Below are positions 23,294 through 31,984 of a stretch of DNA of 64,000 nt, piece after piece. The DNA is taken from NCBI RefSeq assembly GCF_900090295.1, contig NZ_LT607753.1, positions 3,162,001 through 3,226,000 on the forward strand, read 5' to 3'. The stretch comes from Micromonospora coxensis (GTDB taxonomy: Bacteria; Actinomycetota; Actinomycetes; Mycobacteriales; Micromonosporaceae). The translations under genes were made by a program, and so were the position numbers. The notes under the pieces were generated by a model that did not search any database, was not told the origin of the DNA, and saw only the letters and a program-made list of their open reading frames with translations. Numbering within the stretch: position 1 is the first letter of the stretch; each line of letters starts with the position of its first letter.

Positions 23294-25840
23294 GTGGCCG
23301 GTCCGAAGGGTCGTACGAGCCGTGCCGCCGCCCTGCACCGGCGGGCCGCCGCCACGGTCGCCGCGGCGGCCGGTGTGCTCGACGAGACCCGACCGGCCCC
23401 CGCCGACCAGCGCCGGCAGTACGAGCTGGCCGACCGGCTCCGGACGGCGGCCGCCCTGGTCGCCCCGGGCTGGGCGGGCGCTCCGCTGGACACGCTGCCC
23501 CCGGACACTCCGGCCGGCGAGCAGAACCCGCCCTTCGTCCGGGTCGGCACGGCCGCCCCGCTGGACGACGCCCGCTTCCCCGCCCTGGTGCCACTGCTCG
23601 GCGCCGGGCACCTGACGCTCGACGTCGACGCCCGGGAGCCGAGGGCGGTTGGGCTGCTCCGGGCCGTACTGCTGCGGTTGCTGGCGGCGACGCCGGCCGG
23701 TTGCCTGCTGGTCCGCGCGGTGGACGGGGCAGGCGCGAAGGACACGTTCGCCCCGTTCGCGGCCCTGGCCGACGCCGGCCTGCTACCACCGCCGGCGGTG
23801 GACGTGGGTGGGCTGCGGACGGTGCTCACCGAGGCCGAGCAGTGGGTGTCGCCCGGCACCGGCCGTCCCCGCCGGCACGACCGGACGCTGCTGCTGATGG
23901 TCGCCGGGCTGCCGGAGCAGACGACGTCGAGCGACCTGGACCGGATCGAGGCGCTGGCCGAGGCGGGCCGGGCGGCCGGGCTGCACCTGGTGGTCGCGGG
24001 CTGGCCACCGGCCACCCGCCGGCCGCTGCCGCAGGCCACCCGGCTGGAGCTGCGCACCGCGTACGCGCTGCTGGGCGACCCGCCGGGGAGCCCGTTCAGC
24101 GGGCCCGGCGCGGACTCCCCCGGCGGACTGAACTCGCCGGTCTTCGTGGACGAGGACCCCGGGCCGGAGCTGGTCGGGACGGTCTGCCGCCGGTTGGCCG
24201 AGCAGGTCGAGGCGGGGTCCCGGCTGGACCTGACGGAACTGCTCCCGGCGGAGACGGAACCGCTGTGGAGCGCCTCCTCCACGAGCGGGCTCTCCACCAC
24301 GGTCGGCGACGCCAACGGGCGGCCGGTGACCGTCGGCTTCACCGAGCTTACCCCGCACTGGCTGGTCAGCGGCCGGTCGGACGCGGGCCGCGCGGCGTTC
24401 CTGACCAACGCGCTGCTCGGGCTCGCCGCCCGGTACGGCCCGGACGAGCTGGCCCTCTACCTGGTGGACCTCAGCGACAACGAGTCCTTCGTGGAGTTCC
24501 TGCAGACCGAGCGGGACCGGTCCTGGGTGCCGCAGGTGCGCGCCGCCGCGATGGCGGCCGACCCGGAGTACGTCCGGGATCTCTTCGACCAGTTGGGGGC
24601 GGAGGCCCGTCGCCGCGAGGAGGCCGGTGTCCGGGCCGGTGGCCAGCGCTTCGCCGAGCTGCGGGAGCACCAGGCGCTGCCTCGGATCGTCTGCGTGATC
24701 GACAACTTCCCGTTGCTGCTGGCCGACCGGGACCCGGTCGCCGCCGACGTGCTGGCGCGACTGGACGGGCTGGCCCGGGCCGGGCGCGCGTACGGCGTCC
24801 ACCTGGTGCTGTCCGGCGTGGGTGACCTGGGCATCGGATCCGGGGCGGCGCCCCGGGACTCGGTGCTGGGGCAGTTCCCCGTCCGGGTGGCGCTCTCCGG
24901 CGGCGGCGCGGTGCTGATGCCGACGAACGACGCGGCGGCCGGCCTGGCGGTGGGCAGCGCGGTGGTGAACACCGCCGGTGGCCTGGGCGGGCCACGGGGC
25001 GCCACCCGGGGGCACGAGCGGCTGGTCCGCTTCCCCGACCCGCACGACGAGCCGAGGACCGTCGAGCGGCTGCGGCACCGGCTCTTCGAGGCCCGTCCCG
25101 AGGACGCCACCCCGCCGGTGGTCTTCGCCGGCTGGGCCCGGCCGCTGCTGCGCAACGATCCCCGGATGCGGGCCGCGGTGGCCGGTCGGGCCGGTGGCGT
25201 CGAGGCGCTGCTCGGCCGGGCAGTGGACGTGGCCCGGACCACGGTCGCCGTCCCGCTCGGCCCGGTGGCCGGGCGCAACCTGGCCGTGCTCGGTCCGGGC
25301 ACGGAGGCGGCCCGGCTGCTGGTGACCGCCGTCCGCAGCACCGCCGCGCACCACCCGCCGGGCACCGCCCGGTTCGTGCTCGCGCCGCTGGCCGACGGCT
25401 CCGCCGCGCCGGCCGAGCGGCTGGCGGCCGAACTGGCCGACCGGCACCGGGTGGAGACGGTGGACGGTGCGGGTCTGCTGGCAGCGCTGGACGGCGACGG
25501 GCCGGCGTACCTGGTGGTGTTCGGGTTGGACCTGGCCAAGCCGGCGGAGCTGCCGGTCGACCGGCTGCGGACGCTGCTGCGCGACGGGCCGCCGGCCGGG
25601 ACGCACCTGATGGGTTGGTGGCGCACGGTGCCGCCGTTCGCCGCGCTGCTCGAACCGGAGGGCGAGGTGGACAAGTTGGCCGCGGTCGCCGTGGTGGACG
25701 TGCCGGGGGCGATGCTGGGCGCGGTCTTCGGCCGGCCGGTGTCGTGGCGGCCCCGCCCGGGCCGGGCGGTGCTCTGGGACGGTCCGGGCGAGCGGGGCAC
25801 GGTGCTGGTGCCCTTCGCCGACGAGGAGGAACGGGCATGA
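23294..25840 (+). CDS. FtsK/SpoIIIE-related protein with degenerate P-loop
   Basis: An approximately 848-residue protein with the layout of an FtsK/SpoIIIE or EccC-like ATPase: N-terminal coiled region (about 1-60), then a domain with LVSGRSDAGRAAFLTNALLG (about 355) where a P-loop should be, and a hydrophobic strand ending in D (RIVCVIDNFPLL, about 470) where Walker B should be. The P-loop lysine is absent, so ATP binding is doubtful. A third repeat near 660 (VPLGPVAGRNLAVLGPGTEA) is also degenerate. The start GTG at 23294 is favoured by the spacing of GAGGGG; another GTG lies at 23285. The ATGA at its end couples it to the next frame. Confidence 0.7.
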   Translation: MAGPKGRTSRAAALHRRAAATVAAAAGVLDETRPAPADQRRQYELADRLRTAAALVAPGWAGAPLDTLPPDTPAGEQNPPFVRVGTAAPLDDARFPALVPLLGAGHLTLDVDAREPRAVGLLRAVLLRLLAATPAGCLLVRAVDGAGAKDTFAPFAALADAGLLPPPAVDVGGLRTVLTEAEQWVSPGTGRPRRHDRTLLLMVAGLPEQTTSSDLDRIEALAEAGRAAGLHLVVAGWPPATRRPLPQATRLELRTAYALLGDPPGSPFSGPGADSPGGLNSPVFVDEDPGPELVGTVCRRLAEQVEAGSRLDLTELLPAETEPLWSASSTSGLSTTVGDANGRPVTVGFTELTPHWLVSGRSDAGRAAFLTNALLGLAARYGPDELALYLVDLSDNESFVEFLQTERDRSWVPQVRAAAMAADPEYVRDLFDQLGAEARRREEAGVRAGGQRFAELREHQALPRIVCVIDNFPLLLADRDPVAADVLARLDGLARAGRAYGVHLVLSGVGDLGIGSGAAPRDSVLGQFPVRVALSGGGAVLMPTNDAAAGLAVGSAVVNTAGGLGGPRGATRGHERLVRFPDPHDEPRTVERLRHRLFEARPEDATPPVVFAGWARPLLRNDPRMRAAVAGRAGGVEALLGRAVDVARTTVAVPLGPVAGRNLAVLGPGTEAARLLVTAVRSTAAHHPPGTARFVLAPLADGSAAPAERLAAELADRHRVETVDGAGLLAALDGDGPAYLVVFGLDLAKPAELPVDRLRTLLRDGPPAGTHLMGWWRTVPPFAALLEPEGEVDKLAAVAVVDVPGAMLGAVFGRPVSWRPRPGRAVLWDGPGERGTVLVPFADEEERA

Positions 25841-26037
25841 GCCGACCCGACGGCACGGCCACCCCGCACGGCACGAGCGGACCGCGTGGCACGGCCGCCA
25901 CACACCGCGCGAGCCCCGGCGGCACGGCCGCCATGCACGACACGAGCCGACCAGACGGCACGCCCACCCCGCACGGCACGAGCCGATCCGGCGGCACGGG
26001 CGTGGCGGGCCGGGTGCGTTCCGGGGCGACGGCGTGA
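25837..26037 (+). CDS. 66-residue repetitive coupled peptide
   Basis: ATG at 25837 overlaps the FtsK-related stop (ATGA), and the TGA at 26035-26037 is overlapped by the next gene's GTG (GTGA). The peptide is low complexity: SRPDGTATPHGTS and SRPDGTPTPHGTS are near-identical copies, with other GGTAAMH-like variants between. Such Gly/Thr/His/Pro repeats look like an expanded DNA tandem repeat that has stayed open. It may be a real peptide or only a translational bridge. Confidence 0.4.
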   Translation: MSRPDGTATPHGTSGPRGTAATHRASPGGTAAMHDTSRPDGTPTPHGTSRSGGTGVAGRVRSGATA

Positions 26038-26729
26038 GCGTCGACGAGGTGGGCACGGCGGCCACGGTCCGGCAGCGAACGGGCGACGAGCCGGTCGCCG
26101 CCGCCTGGACGGACTACCTGGCTGCCGCCCGCCAGCTCGACGGGGTACGCCGGGCCGCGGCGACCGCCGCCGCGGAGCAGGCCCGCGCGGTCGAGGCGGC
26201 CCGCGAGGAGCTGGCCGGGGTGCACGCCCGGCTGGCGCCGCAACAGGCCCGGCTGCGGGAGCTGGGCGTACCGGCGATCTCGCTGACCCCGACGCCGCCG
26301 GAGCTGACCGAGGCGGCCCGGTCGATGGTCGGTGGCCCGGCCGCCGTGCTGGCCGCGCTGCGGGTGGCCCGGGGCTGGGCGGACTCCGCCGACGCGACGC
26401 TGGCCGCCCGGGGCCCGCTGCGTCCGTCGGCCTGGCCGCCACGGGCCCGCAACCTGCTGGTGTACGGCCCGCTGGCGCTGCTGGTGCCGCTGGTCCAGTT
26501 GGTCGTCCTGCTGTTCGCCGGGACGGGCGCGGCGACGGTCGTGGCGCTGGTGGTCGGGGTGCCGATGCCGGCGGTGGCGTTCGCCGCCGGCTGGGTCGCG
26601 GTGGGGCGGCTCTTCCCGGCCCGCGCGGGTGAGCGGCTGGACCGTACGCCCCGGCTGGGCGCGTTGACCTGCCTGGTGCCGGCGGTGGCCGCCGCAGGCG
26701 GGATCATGCTGGCGCTGCTGGCGGGCTGA
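26034..26729 (+). CDS. membrane protein with N-terminal coiled coil, hypothetical
   Basis: A 231-residue protein. Residues about 35-85 are Ala/Glu/Arg-rich and probably coiled coil (TAAAEQARAVEAAREELAGV). Four hydrophobic helices follow, grouped as two hairpins (about 145-185 and 190-230). The GTG start at 26034 overlaps the 66-residue frame, placing it in the same transcript as the FtsK-related gene. No enzyme motif is seen. It may anchor or regulate the FtsK-related protein at the membrane (inference from operon structure). Confidence 0.65.
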   Translation: MSVDEVGTAATVRQRTGDEPVAAAWTDYLAAARQLDGVRRAAATAAAEQARAVEAAREELAGVHARLAPQQARLRELGVPAISLTPTPPELTEAARSMVGGPAAVLAALRVARGWADSADATLAARGPLRPSAWPPRARNLLVYGPLALLVPLVQLVVLLFAGTGAATVVALVVGVPMPAVAFAAGWVAVGRLFPARAGERLDRTPRLGALTCLVPAVAAAGGIMLALLAG

Positions 26730-26734
26730 CCGCC

Positions 26735-26822
26735 GGCGTGACGGCGTCCCCCGCCCGGCGCACCGGCATGGCGGCGTCCCCGCCCGGCGCAGCGGCATGG
26801 CGGCGTCCCCGCCCGGCGCAGC
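26735..26822. repeat. 29-bp tandem repeat, about three copies
   Basis: Two perfect 29-bp units (26765-26793 and 26794-26822), each beginning GGCATGGCGGCGTCCCC, plus an imperfect upstream copy at 26735-26764. They lie in the 188-base gap between the membrane protein and folE. Confidence 0.85.
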
Positions 26823-26871
26823 GTGGTCACGACGTCCCGGACACGACGGCTCACCGGAGAGTGGACACACG

Positions 26872-26904
26872 ACGGCCGCGGTGCTCGGGGAGCGCCGCGG
26901 CCGT
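26872..26904 (-). terminator. hairpin terminator after folE
   Basis: ACGGCCGCGG (26872-26881) pairs perfectly with CCGCGGCCGT (26895-26904), and inside the loop GCTC pairs with GAGC around GGG, extending the stem. It begins 13 bases beyond the folE stop and may also stop transcripts arriving from the plus strand. Confidence 0.7.
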
Positions 26905-26917
26905 GTCGTGGGGTGGG

Positions 26918-27481
26918 TCAGCGGGGGATGATCAGGGCCATCGCCTCGGCCCGCGACTTCGGGTCGTGCTGGAGGGTGCCCCGCACCGCCGAGGTGATCG
27001 TCTTCGCGCCGCTCTTCTGGATGCCGCGCATCGCCATGCACATGTGCTCGCACTCCAGCACCACGACGACGCCGCGCGGTTGCAGCTTGCTCATCAGCAG
27101 GTCGGCGATCTGCGAGGTGAGCCGCTCCTGCACCTGGGGCCGGCGGGCGAAGACCTCGACCAGCCGGGCCAGCTTGGACAGGCCGGTGATCCGGCCGTCC
27201 GGGCCGGGGATGTAGCCGATGTGGGCGCTGCCCCGGAACGGCAGCAGGTGGTGCTCGCAGAGGCTCATCACGTCGATGTCCCGGACCAGGACCAGTTCCT
27301 CGTGGTTGGCCTCGAAGGTGGTGCTGAGCACCTGGGCCGGGTCGACCCGCAGGCCGGCGAAGAGTTCCGCGTACGCCCGGGCGACCCGGGCCGGGGTCTG
27401 CTGGAGGCCGTCGCGGTCCGGGTCCTCGCCGACCGCGATGAGGATCTCGCGGACCGCCTTCTCGATCCGGGCGAGGTCCAT
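26918..27481 (-). CDS. folE: GTP cyclohydrolase I
   Basis: A 187-residue GTP cyclohydrolase I, which converts GTP to dihydroneopterin triphosphate and begins folate synthesis. The zinc ligands are visible in [11 protein letters not shown] (Cys/His) and [12 protein letters not shown] (Cys), and the core opens with [22 protein letters not shown] 27481 has GAGG about 6 bases upstream. The frame remains open and protein-like upstream ([12 protein letters not shown]), but there is no ATG, GTG or TTG between the ftsH stop and 27481; only CTG codons. The true N-terminus is therefore slightly uncertain. In related genomes folP follows immediately; here it does not. Confidence 0.93.
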   Translation of the reverse strand: MDLARIEKAVREILIAVGEDPDRDGLQQTPARVARAYAELFAGLRVDPAQVLSTTFEANHEELVLVRDIDVMSLCEHHLLPFRGSAHIGYIPGPDGRITGLSKLARLVEVFARRPQVQERLTSQIADLLMSKLQPRGVVVVLECEHMCMAMRGIQKSGAKTITSAVRGTLQHDPKSRAEAMALIIPR

Positions 27482-27615
27482 CGTGTCCTCGACCGGACGG
27501 CCGGTGAGCTTGCCGCTGATCAGCCGGGCGGCGACGTAGTCGAGCGCCTCGTCACCGGGCTCGGTGGACGAGGCGGCCAGCCCCGAGGGGTCGGGGCTGG
27601 CCGCGGCGTCGGTGT

Positions 27616-29628
27616 TCAGTGCGTACCGTCCGAGTTGTTCGAGGAGCCACCGACGGAGGCGCCGTCGGCCTGCGCCTGCGCCTTCAGCTTCTCCTTCTCG
27701 GCGGGGGTGAGCACCGGCGGCTCGGTGGAGGGCTGACGCTTGCCGAAGCCGTTGTACGGGGCCATCGGCGGGCGCTTCACCACCCGGGCGCAGATCCGGG
27801 CCATGTCGGCGGTGGAGAGGGTCTCCTTCTCCATCAGCTCCAGGACCATGTTGTCCAGCACGTCCCGGTACTCCACCAGGATCTCCCAGGCCTCGTCGTG
27901 GGCCAGTTCGATCAGGGCCCGCATCTCGCCGTCGATCTCGGCGGCGACCACGTCGGAGTAGTCCCGCTCGTGGCCCATGTTGCGGCCGAGGAACGGCTCG
28001 TCCCCGCTGGTGCCGTACTTGATCGCGCCGAGCTTGGAGCTCATGCCGTACTGCGTGATCATCGCGCGGGCCAGCTGGGTGGCCTTCTCGATGTCGTTGC
28101 CGGCGCCGGTGGTCGGCTCGTGGAAGACCAGCTCCTCGGCGGCCCGGCCGCCCAGCGCGTACGCCAGGGTGTCGATCATCTCGGCGCGGGTCTGGGTGTA
28201 CTTGTCCTCGGTCGGCAGGACCAGGGTGTGCCCCAGCGAGCGGCCCCGGGACAGGATCGTCACCTTGTGCACCGGCGCGGCGTGCGGCAGCGCCCAGGCG
28301 ACCAGCGCGTGCCCACCCTCGTGGTACGCGGTGATCTTCTTCTCCTGGTCGCTCATCACCCGGGTCCGGCGCTGCGGACCGGCGATCACCCGGTCGATCG
28401 ACTCCTCCAGCGAGTCGTTGGTGATCGCCCGCTGCTCCTTACGGGCGGTGAGCAGCGCGGCCTCGTTGATGACGTTGGCGAGGTCGGCACCGGAGAAGCC
28501 GGGGGTGCGCCGGGCCACCGAGTCGAGGTCGACGTCGGGGGTGAACGGCTTGCCCTTGGCGTGCACCCGCAGGATGGCCTTGCGGCCCTCCATGTCGGGG
28601 GCGTCGACCGGGATCTGCCGGTCGAAGCGGCCCGGGCGCAGCAGCGCCGGGTCGAGGATGTCGGGCCGGTTCGTGGCGGCGATCAGGATGACCCCGCCCT
28701 TGGTGTCGAAGCCGTCCATCTCGACGAGGAGCTGGTTGAGGGTCTGCTCGCGCTCGTCGTGACCGCCGCCCATGCCGGCGCCGCGGTGGCGGCCGACGGC
28801 GTCGATCTCGTCGACGAAGACGATCGCCGGGGCGTTCGCCTTGGCCTGCTCGAAGAGGTCGCGGACCCGGCTGGCGCCGACACCGACGAACATCTCGACG
28901 AAGTCGGAGCCGGAGATCGAGTAGAACGGCACCCCGGCCTCGCCGGCGACGGCGCGGGCCAGCAGCGTCTTACCGGTGCCGGGCGGGCCGAAGAGCAGCA
29001 CGCCCTTCGGGATCTTGGCGCCCAGGGCCTGGTACTTCGCCGGGTTCTGCAGGAAGTCCTTGATCTCGTGCAGCTCCTCGACGGCCTCCTCGGCCCCGGC
29101 CACGTCGGCGAAGGTGGTCTTCGGCGTGTCCTTGGTGATCATCTTCGCCTTGGACTTGCCGAAGTTGAGCACCCGGGAGCCGCCGCCCTGCATCTGCGAC
29201 ATGAAGAAGATCAGCAGGAGCACCAGCAGGGCGATCGGGAGCAGGTTGACCAGCAGGCTCACCCAGATGCTGTCGGACGACACCTTGGCGTCGGCCGGGC
29301 CGGTGACCCGGTTCGCCGCCTTGGCCTCCAGGACCTCGTTCCAGACGTCGTCGCCGACCTCGTACGGGAACTGGGCCTCGATCCGGTCGGTGGTGGTGTC
29401 ACCGAACTTGGTCTTCTCGGCCAGGTCGAGCTGGAGCGTCTGCTCCTTGTCCTGGAAGACGACCTTCTTGATCTTGGGCGTGCCGGTGTTGAGCTGGTCG
29501 AGCGCAACGGAAGTGTCCACCCGGTGGTAGCTGGGACCAGCGGTGAACAGCTGACTGAGCACAACGGCGCCGAGGATGACCAGGATGATCCAGACCACCG
29601 GTCGGCGGAAGAAACGCGTACGTTCCAT
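27616..29628 (-). CDS. ftsH: ATP-dependent zinc metalloprotease FtsH
   Basis: A 670-residue membrane AAA+ protease degrading misfolded or short-lived membrane and cytosolic proteins. Order of domains: N-terminal membrane helix (about 10-28), extracytoplasmic domain, second helix (about 120-142, ending in [10 protein letters not shown]), AAA module with Walker [10 protein letters not shown] (about 215), Walker B IVFVDEID and second region of homology RPGRFDRQI, then the zinc site [12 protein letters not shown] (His436, Glu437). The C-terminal tail beyond about 610 is hydrophilic. ATG 29628 gives the family-typical [14 protein letters not shown]. It precedes folE as in other actinobacteria. Confidence 0.97.
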   Translation of the reverse strand: MERTRFFRRPVVWIILVILGAVVLSQLFTAGPSYHRVDTSVALDQLNTGTPKIKKVVFQDKEQTLQLDLAEKTKFGDTTTDRIEAQFPYEVGDDVWNEVLEAKAANRVTGPADAKVSSDSIWVSLLVNLLPIALLVLLLIFFMSQMQGGGSRVLNFGKSKAKMITKDTPKTTFADVAGAEEAVEELHEIKDFLQNPAKYQALGAKIPKGVLLFGPPGTGKTLLARAVAGEAGVPFYSISGSDFVEMFVGVGASRVRDLFEQAKANAPAIVFVDEIDAVGRHRGAGMGGGHDEREQTLNQLLVEMDGFDTKGGVILIAATNRPDILDPALLRPGRFDRQIPVDAPDMEGRKAILRVHAKGKPFTPDVDLDSVARRTPGFSGADLANVINEAALLTARKEQRAITNDSLEESIDRVIAGPQRRTRVMSDQEKKITAYHEGGHALVAWALPHAAPVHKVTILSRGRSLGHTLVLPTEDKYTQTRAEMIDTLAYALGGRAAEELVFHEPTTGAGNDIEKATQLARAMITQYGMSSKLGAIKYGTSGDEPFLGRNMGHERDYSDVVAAEIDGEMRALIELAHDEAWEILVEYRDVLDNMVLELMEKETLSTADMARICARVVKRPPMAPYNGFGKRQPSTEPPVLTPAEKEKLKAQAQADGASVGGSSNNSDGTH

Positions 29629-30037
29629 ACTGTTGTCGAGCGCCGAGACGCCCGCATCCTCCTGATCGACGTCCTGACCGTCTGAATGGTGTCGCCGCTG
29701 TCGGCGACGCCGGGCCGCCGTGCGGGCCGGCCTCGACCCCGAGGCGCGAACTGCCGCGCCGCGGTCATTCGACGGTACACCGTTCGTGCCAGATGTGAGC
29801 TTGCGAGCCCAGCACTTACGCGGACGGCGAACCGAGGTTTCAGCCGGTGTGGCGGAGAGTTCCGCAGCCGGCCGACCCGACCGCCCGGTCACGCGGGTCG
29901 AGGGGCCGGACGCGGAGTTGACTCCACGCCACCGACACCTACCGTAGTCGGATTCGCTGAGAGCCCGCTGAACGTCCGCTCGATGGACACCGATACGAAC
30001 GGTCGCCGGGCCGGCGGACACCGGCCCGGCGGAGGGC
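29629..30037. other. 409-base intergenic region between hpt and ftsH
   Basis: No gene is apparent. The hpt terminator lies at its right end. The ftsH promoter should be here, reading minus; I see no boxes good enough to call. A short inverted repeat ACGGT-AC-ACCGT lies at 29772-29783 and could be a regulatory site. Confidence 0.5.
30005..30030 (-). terminator. hairpin terminator after hpt
   Basis: A perfect 10-bp inverted repeat GCCGGGCCGG (30005-30014) and CCGGCCCGGC (30021-30030) with a 6-nt loop starts 7 bases beyond the hpt stop, implying that ftsH has its own promoter. Confidence 0.65.
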
Positions 30038-30613
30038 TCAGGCCCGGGCGTAGACCTCGGGCTTGAGCACGCCGACGTACGGCAGCTCGCGGTACCGCTC
30101 ACCGAAGTCGAGGCCGTAGCCGACGACGAACTCGGTCGGGATGTCGAAGCCGACGTACTTCACCGGGACGGGGACCTTCACCGCGTCCGGCTTGCGGAAC
30201 AGGGCGACCACCTCGACGCTGGCCGCCGAGCGGGACTCCAGGTAGCGCAGCAGCCAGGAGAGGGTCAGGCCGGAGTCGACGATGTCCTCCACCACGACCA
30301 CGTGCCGGCCGGCGATGTCCCGGTCCAGGTCCTTGAGGATGCGGACCACGCCGGAGGAGGTGGTGCCCTGGCCGTACGAGGAGACGGCCATGAACTCCAG
30401 TTCGGCCGGCGGGCCGTGTCGGCCGAGCGCCCGGGCGAAGTCGGCCATGAACATGACCGCGCCCTTGAGCACGCAGACGAGCAGGAGTCCGTCCTCGACG
30501 CCGGCGTAGTCCGCCGAGACCTGCTTGGCCAGCTCCGCGGTCTTCTCGCGGATCTGCGCCTCGGAGATGATCACGTGATCGATGTCGGCGTCGTACCAGG
30601 AGCCGTCAGCCAT
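30038..30613 (-). CDS. hpt: hypoxanthine phosphoribosyltransferase
   Basis: A 191-residue purine-salvage enzyme making IMP/GMP from hypoxanthine/guanine and PRPP. The PRPP-binding motif [14 protein letters not shown] (about residue 100) is intact, with [18 protein letters not shown] and the nucleobase-binding [19 protein letters not shown]. The start ATG at 30613 gives [15 protein letters not shown]; upstream sequence in the same frame is not homologous. It lies between tilS and ftsH, as in many actinobacteria, although three extra genes separate it from tilS here. Confidence 0.95.
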   Translation of the reverse strand: MADGSWYDADIDHVIISEAQIREKTAELAKQVSADYAGVEDGLLLVCVLKGAVMFMADFARALGRHGPPAELEFMAVSSYGQGTTSSGVVRILKDLDRDIAGRHVVVVEDIVDSGLTLSWLLRYLESRSAASVEVVALFRKPDAVKVPVPVKYVGFDIPTEFVVGYGLDFGERYRELPYVGVLKPEVYARA

Positions 30614-30713
30614 GACTCCTAGCCTGCCGTACGCCGGTCGACCTCCGTCGGCGGGGCCGCCCCTTTTGGAGCGGTCCCGACGCGGATTTTCCCGGCAAAC
30701 CCGACGAAGTACC

Positions 30714-30851
30714 TCAGTAGGCACGGGAGTGCCAGCGACGACCGTCGTCGGTGGGCTTCCAGTCGGCCGAGTCGCGGCTGTCGGAGGTGAGGCCGGCCGC
30801 CGAGGCGACGGCCAGGACGACGAGGAACAGAAGCAGCAGCAGAAACTCCAT
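30714..30851 (-). CDS. 45-residue membrane or secreted peptide
   Basis: A short frame, MEFLLLLLLFLVVLAVASAA then GLTSDSRDSADWKPTDDGRRWHSRAY, with a clear hydrophobic helix (residues 3-20) and a charged, Trp-containing tail. Third-position G/C bias and the regular helix-plus-polar-tail plan support coding. The tail could be extracytoplasmic (signal anchor) or the helix could be cleaved. It is located immediately upstream of hpt on the same strand. No family is recognised. Confidence 0.6.
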   Translation of the reverse strand: MEFLLLLLFLVVLAVASAAGLTSDSRDSADWKPTDDGRRWHSRAY

Positions 30852-30905
30852 GGCGGCGCTCGCTTTCGCGGTGGTATGAGTGGTTTTCGCCGCCGGTGCG
30901 CACCG

Positions 30906-30981
30906 GACTGGAACCAGTCTCCGCCCGTCGCCCGGGCCCGGACAGTGGCAGGAATGCCATCCCTCCTCGATTTCCTGCCAC
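30906..30981. promoter_or_regulatory. candidate operator palindromes before the GlxA-type gene
   Basis: Three nested or adjacent inverted repeats occupy the 76 bases upstream of ATG 31003: GACTGG-AA-CCAGTC (30906-30919); GTGGCAGGAA (30945-30954) with TTCCTGCCAC (30972-30981); and, within it, TGGCA-GGAA-TGCCA (30946-30959). These are plausible binding sites for the regulator encoded just downstream. Confidence 0.5.
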
Positions 30982-31002
30982 CGCTGCGGTTACCCTCGTC
31001 AC

Positions 31003-31965
31003 ATGCTGCACACCGTCGCCGTCGTCGCCCTGGACGGGGTCGCCACCTTCGAACTCGGCGTGCTCGCCGAGGTCTTCGGCACCGACCGCACGGCCGACGG
31101 GTTCCCCGCCTACCGCTTCCGGGTGTGCGGCCCCGACGGCGCGCCGGTGCGCACCTCCTCCGGCTTCCAGCTGACCCCGCACACCGACCTCTCCGCCGTC
31201 GAGGACGCCGACCTGGTCGCCGTCCCCGCCCACCAGCACGGCACCACCGCCCCCGCGTGCGTGCTCGACGCGCTGCGCCGGGCCGCCGAGCGGGGGGCGT
31301 ACCTGTTCAGCGTCTGCTCGGGCGCCTTCCTGCTCGGCGAGGCCGGGCTGCTCGACGGCCGGGAGTGCACCACCCACTGGCGGTACGTCGACGAGTTGCA
31401 ACGCCGGCACCCGACCGCGCGGGTGAAGTGCGACTCGCTCTACGTCCAGGACGGCAAGCTGCTCACCAGCGCCGGCACGGCGGCCGGCATCGACGCCTGC
31501 CTGCACCTGATCCGCCAGGAGCACGGCTCGGCCACGGCCACCCGGCTCGCCCGCCGGATGGTGGTCCCGCCGCACCGCGACGGCGGGCAGTCCCAGTACG
31601 TCGAGGCCCCCATCCCGAAGGCCCCCGAGGCGCCCACCCTGGAGCCGGTGCTGGAGTGGCTGATGGGACACCTGGACCGGCCCACCACCGTGGAGGAGCT
31701 GGCCGGCCGGGCCGGCATGTCACCGCGCACCTTCGCCCGACGGTTCCGGGCCGAGACCGGCACCACCCCGCACGACTGGCTCACCAACCAGCGGGTGCTG
31801 CTGGCGCGGCGGCTGCTGGAGGACACCGCGCTGACCGTGGAGGCGGTCGCCGACCGGGCCGGCTTCGGCGACGCCGCCGCCCTGCGCCACCACTTCAGCC
31901 GCCGGATCGGCACCACCCCGCACGCGTACCGCACCACGTTCCGGGACCGCGTCGCCGCCCACTGA
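31003..31965 (+). CDS. GlxA-family transcriptional regulator (DJ-1/PfpI + AraC HTH)
   Basis: A 320-residue regulator. The first about 180 residues are a DJ-1/PfpI-like domain with FSVCSGAFLLGEAGLL (nucleophile-elbow cysteine) and TTHWRYVDELQRRHP. The C-terminal 110 residues are two AraC-type helix-turn-helix units (VEELAGRAGMSPRTFARRFR and VADRAGFGDAAALRHHF, ending GTTPHAYR). GlxA-type proteins regulate small-molecule metabolism; here the effector is unknown. It stands alone on plus with no obvious target gene downstream, so autoregulation or control of a distant gene is likely. The nearest gene downstream is convergent. Confidence 0.9.
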   Translation: MLHTVAVVALDGVATFELGVLAEVFGTDRTADGFPAYRFRVCGPDGAPVRTSSGFQLTPHTDLSAVEDADLVAVPAHQHGTTAPACVLDALRRAAERGAYLFSVCSGAFLLGEAGLLDGRECTTHWRYVDELQRRHPTARVKCDSLYVQDGKLLTSAGTAAGIDACLHLIRQEHGSATATRLARRMVVPPHRDGGQSQYVEAPIPKAPEAPTLEPVLEWLMGHLDRPTTVEELAGRAGMSPRTFARRFRAETGTTPHDWLTNQRVLLARRLLEDTALTVEAVADRAGFGDAAALRHHFSRRIGTTPHAYRTTFRDRVAAH

Positions 31966-31984
31966 CCACCGGCCGCCCCGGGCG

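Noticed and set aside
22527..26729. Treating the FtsK-related protein as the missing VirD4/TcpA coupling protein of the T4SS
   Set aside because: Its P-loop lacks the lysine, it lacks an N-terminal membrane pair, and a convergent gene separates it from the T4SS-like operon.
24457..27053. Long minus-strand frames opposite the FtsK-related genes
   Set aside because: Composition typical of shadow frames, including the inverse of the tandem repeats; no domains.
27030..27060. A second copy of the CACATGTG core of the long hairpin, in folE
   Set aside because: Only 8 bases match, inside a conserved coding motif (His/Cys zinc-site region), so it is coincidental.
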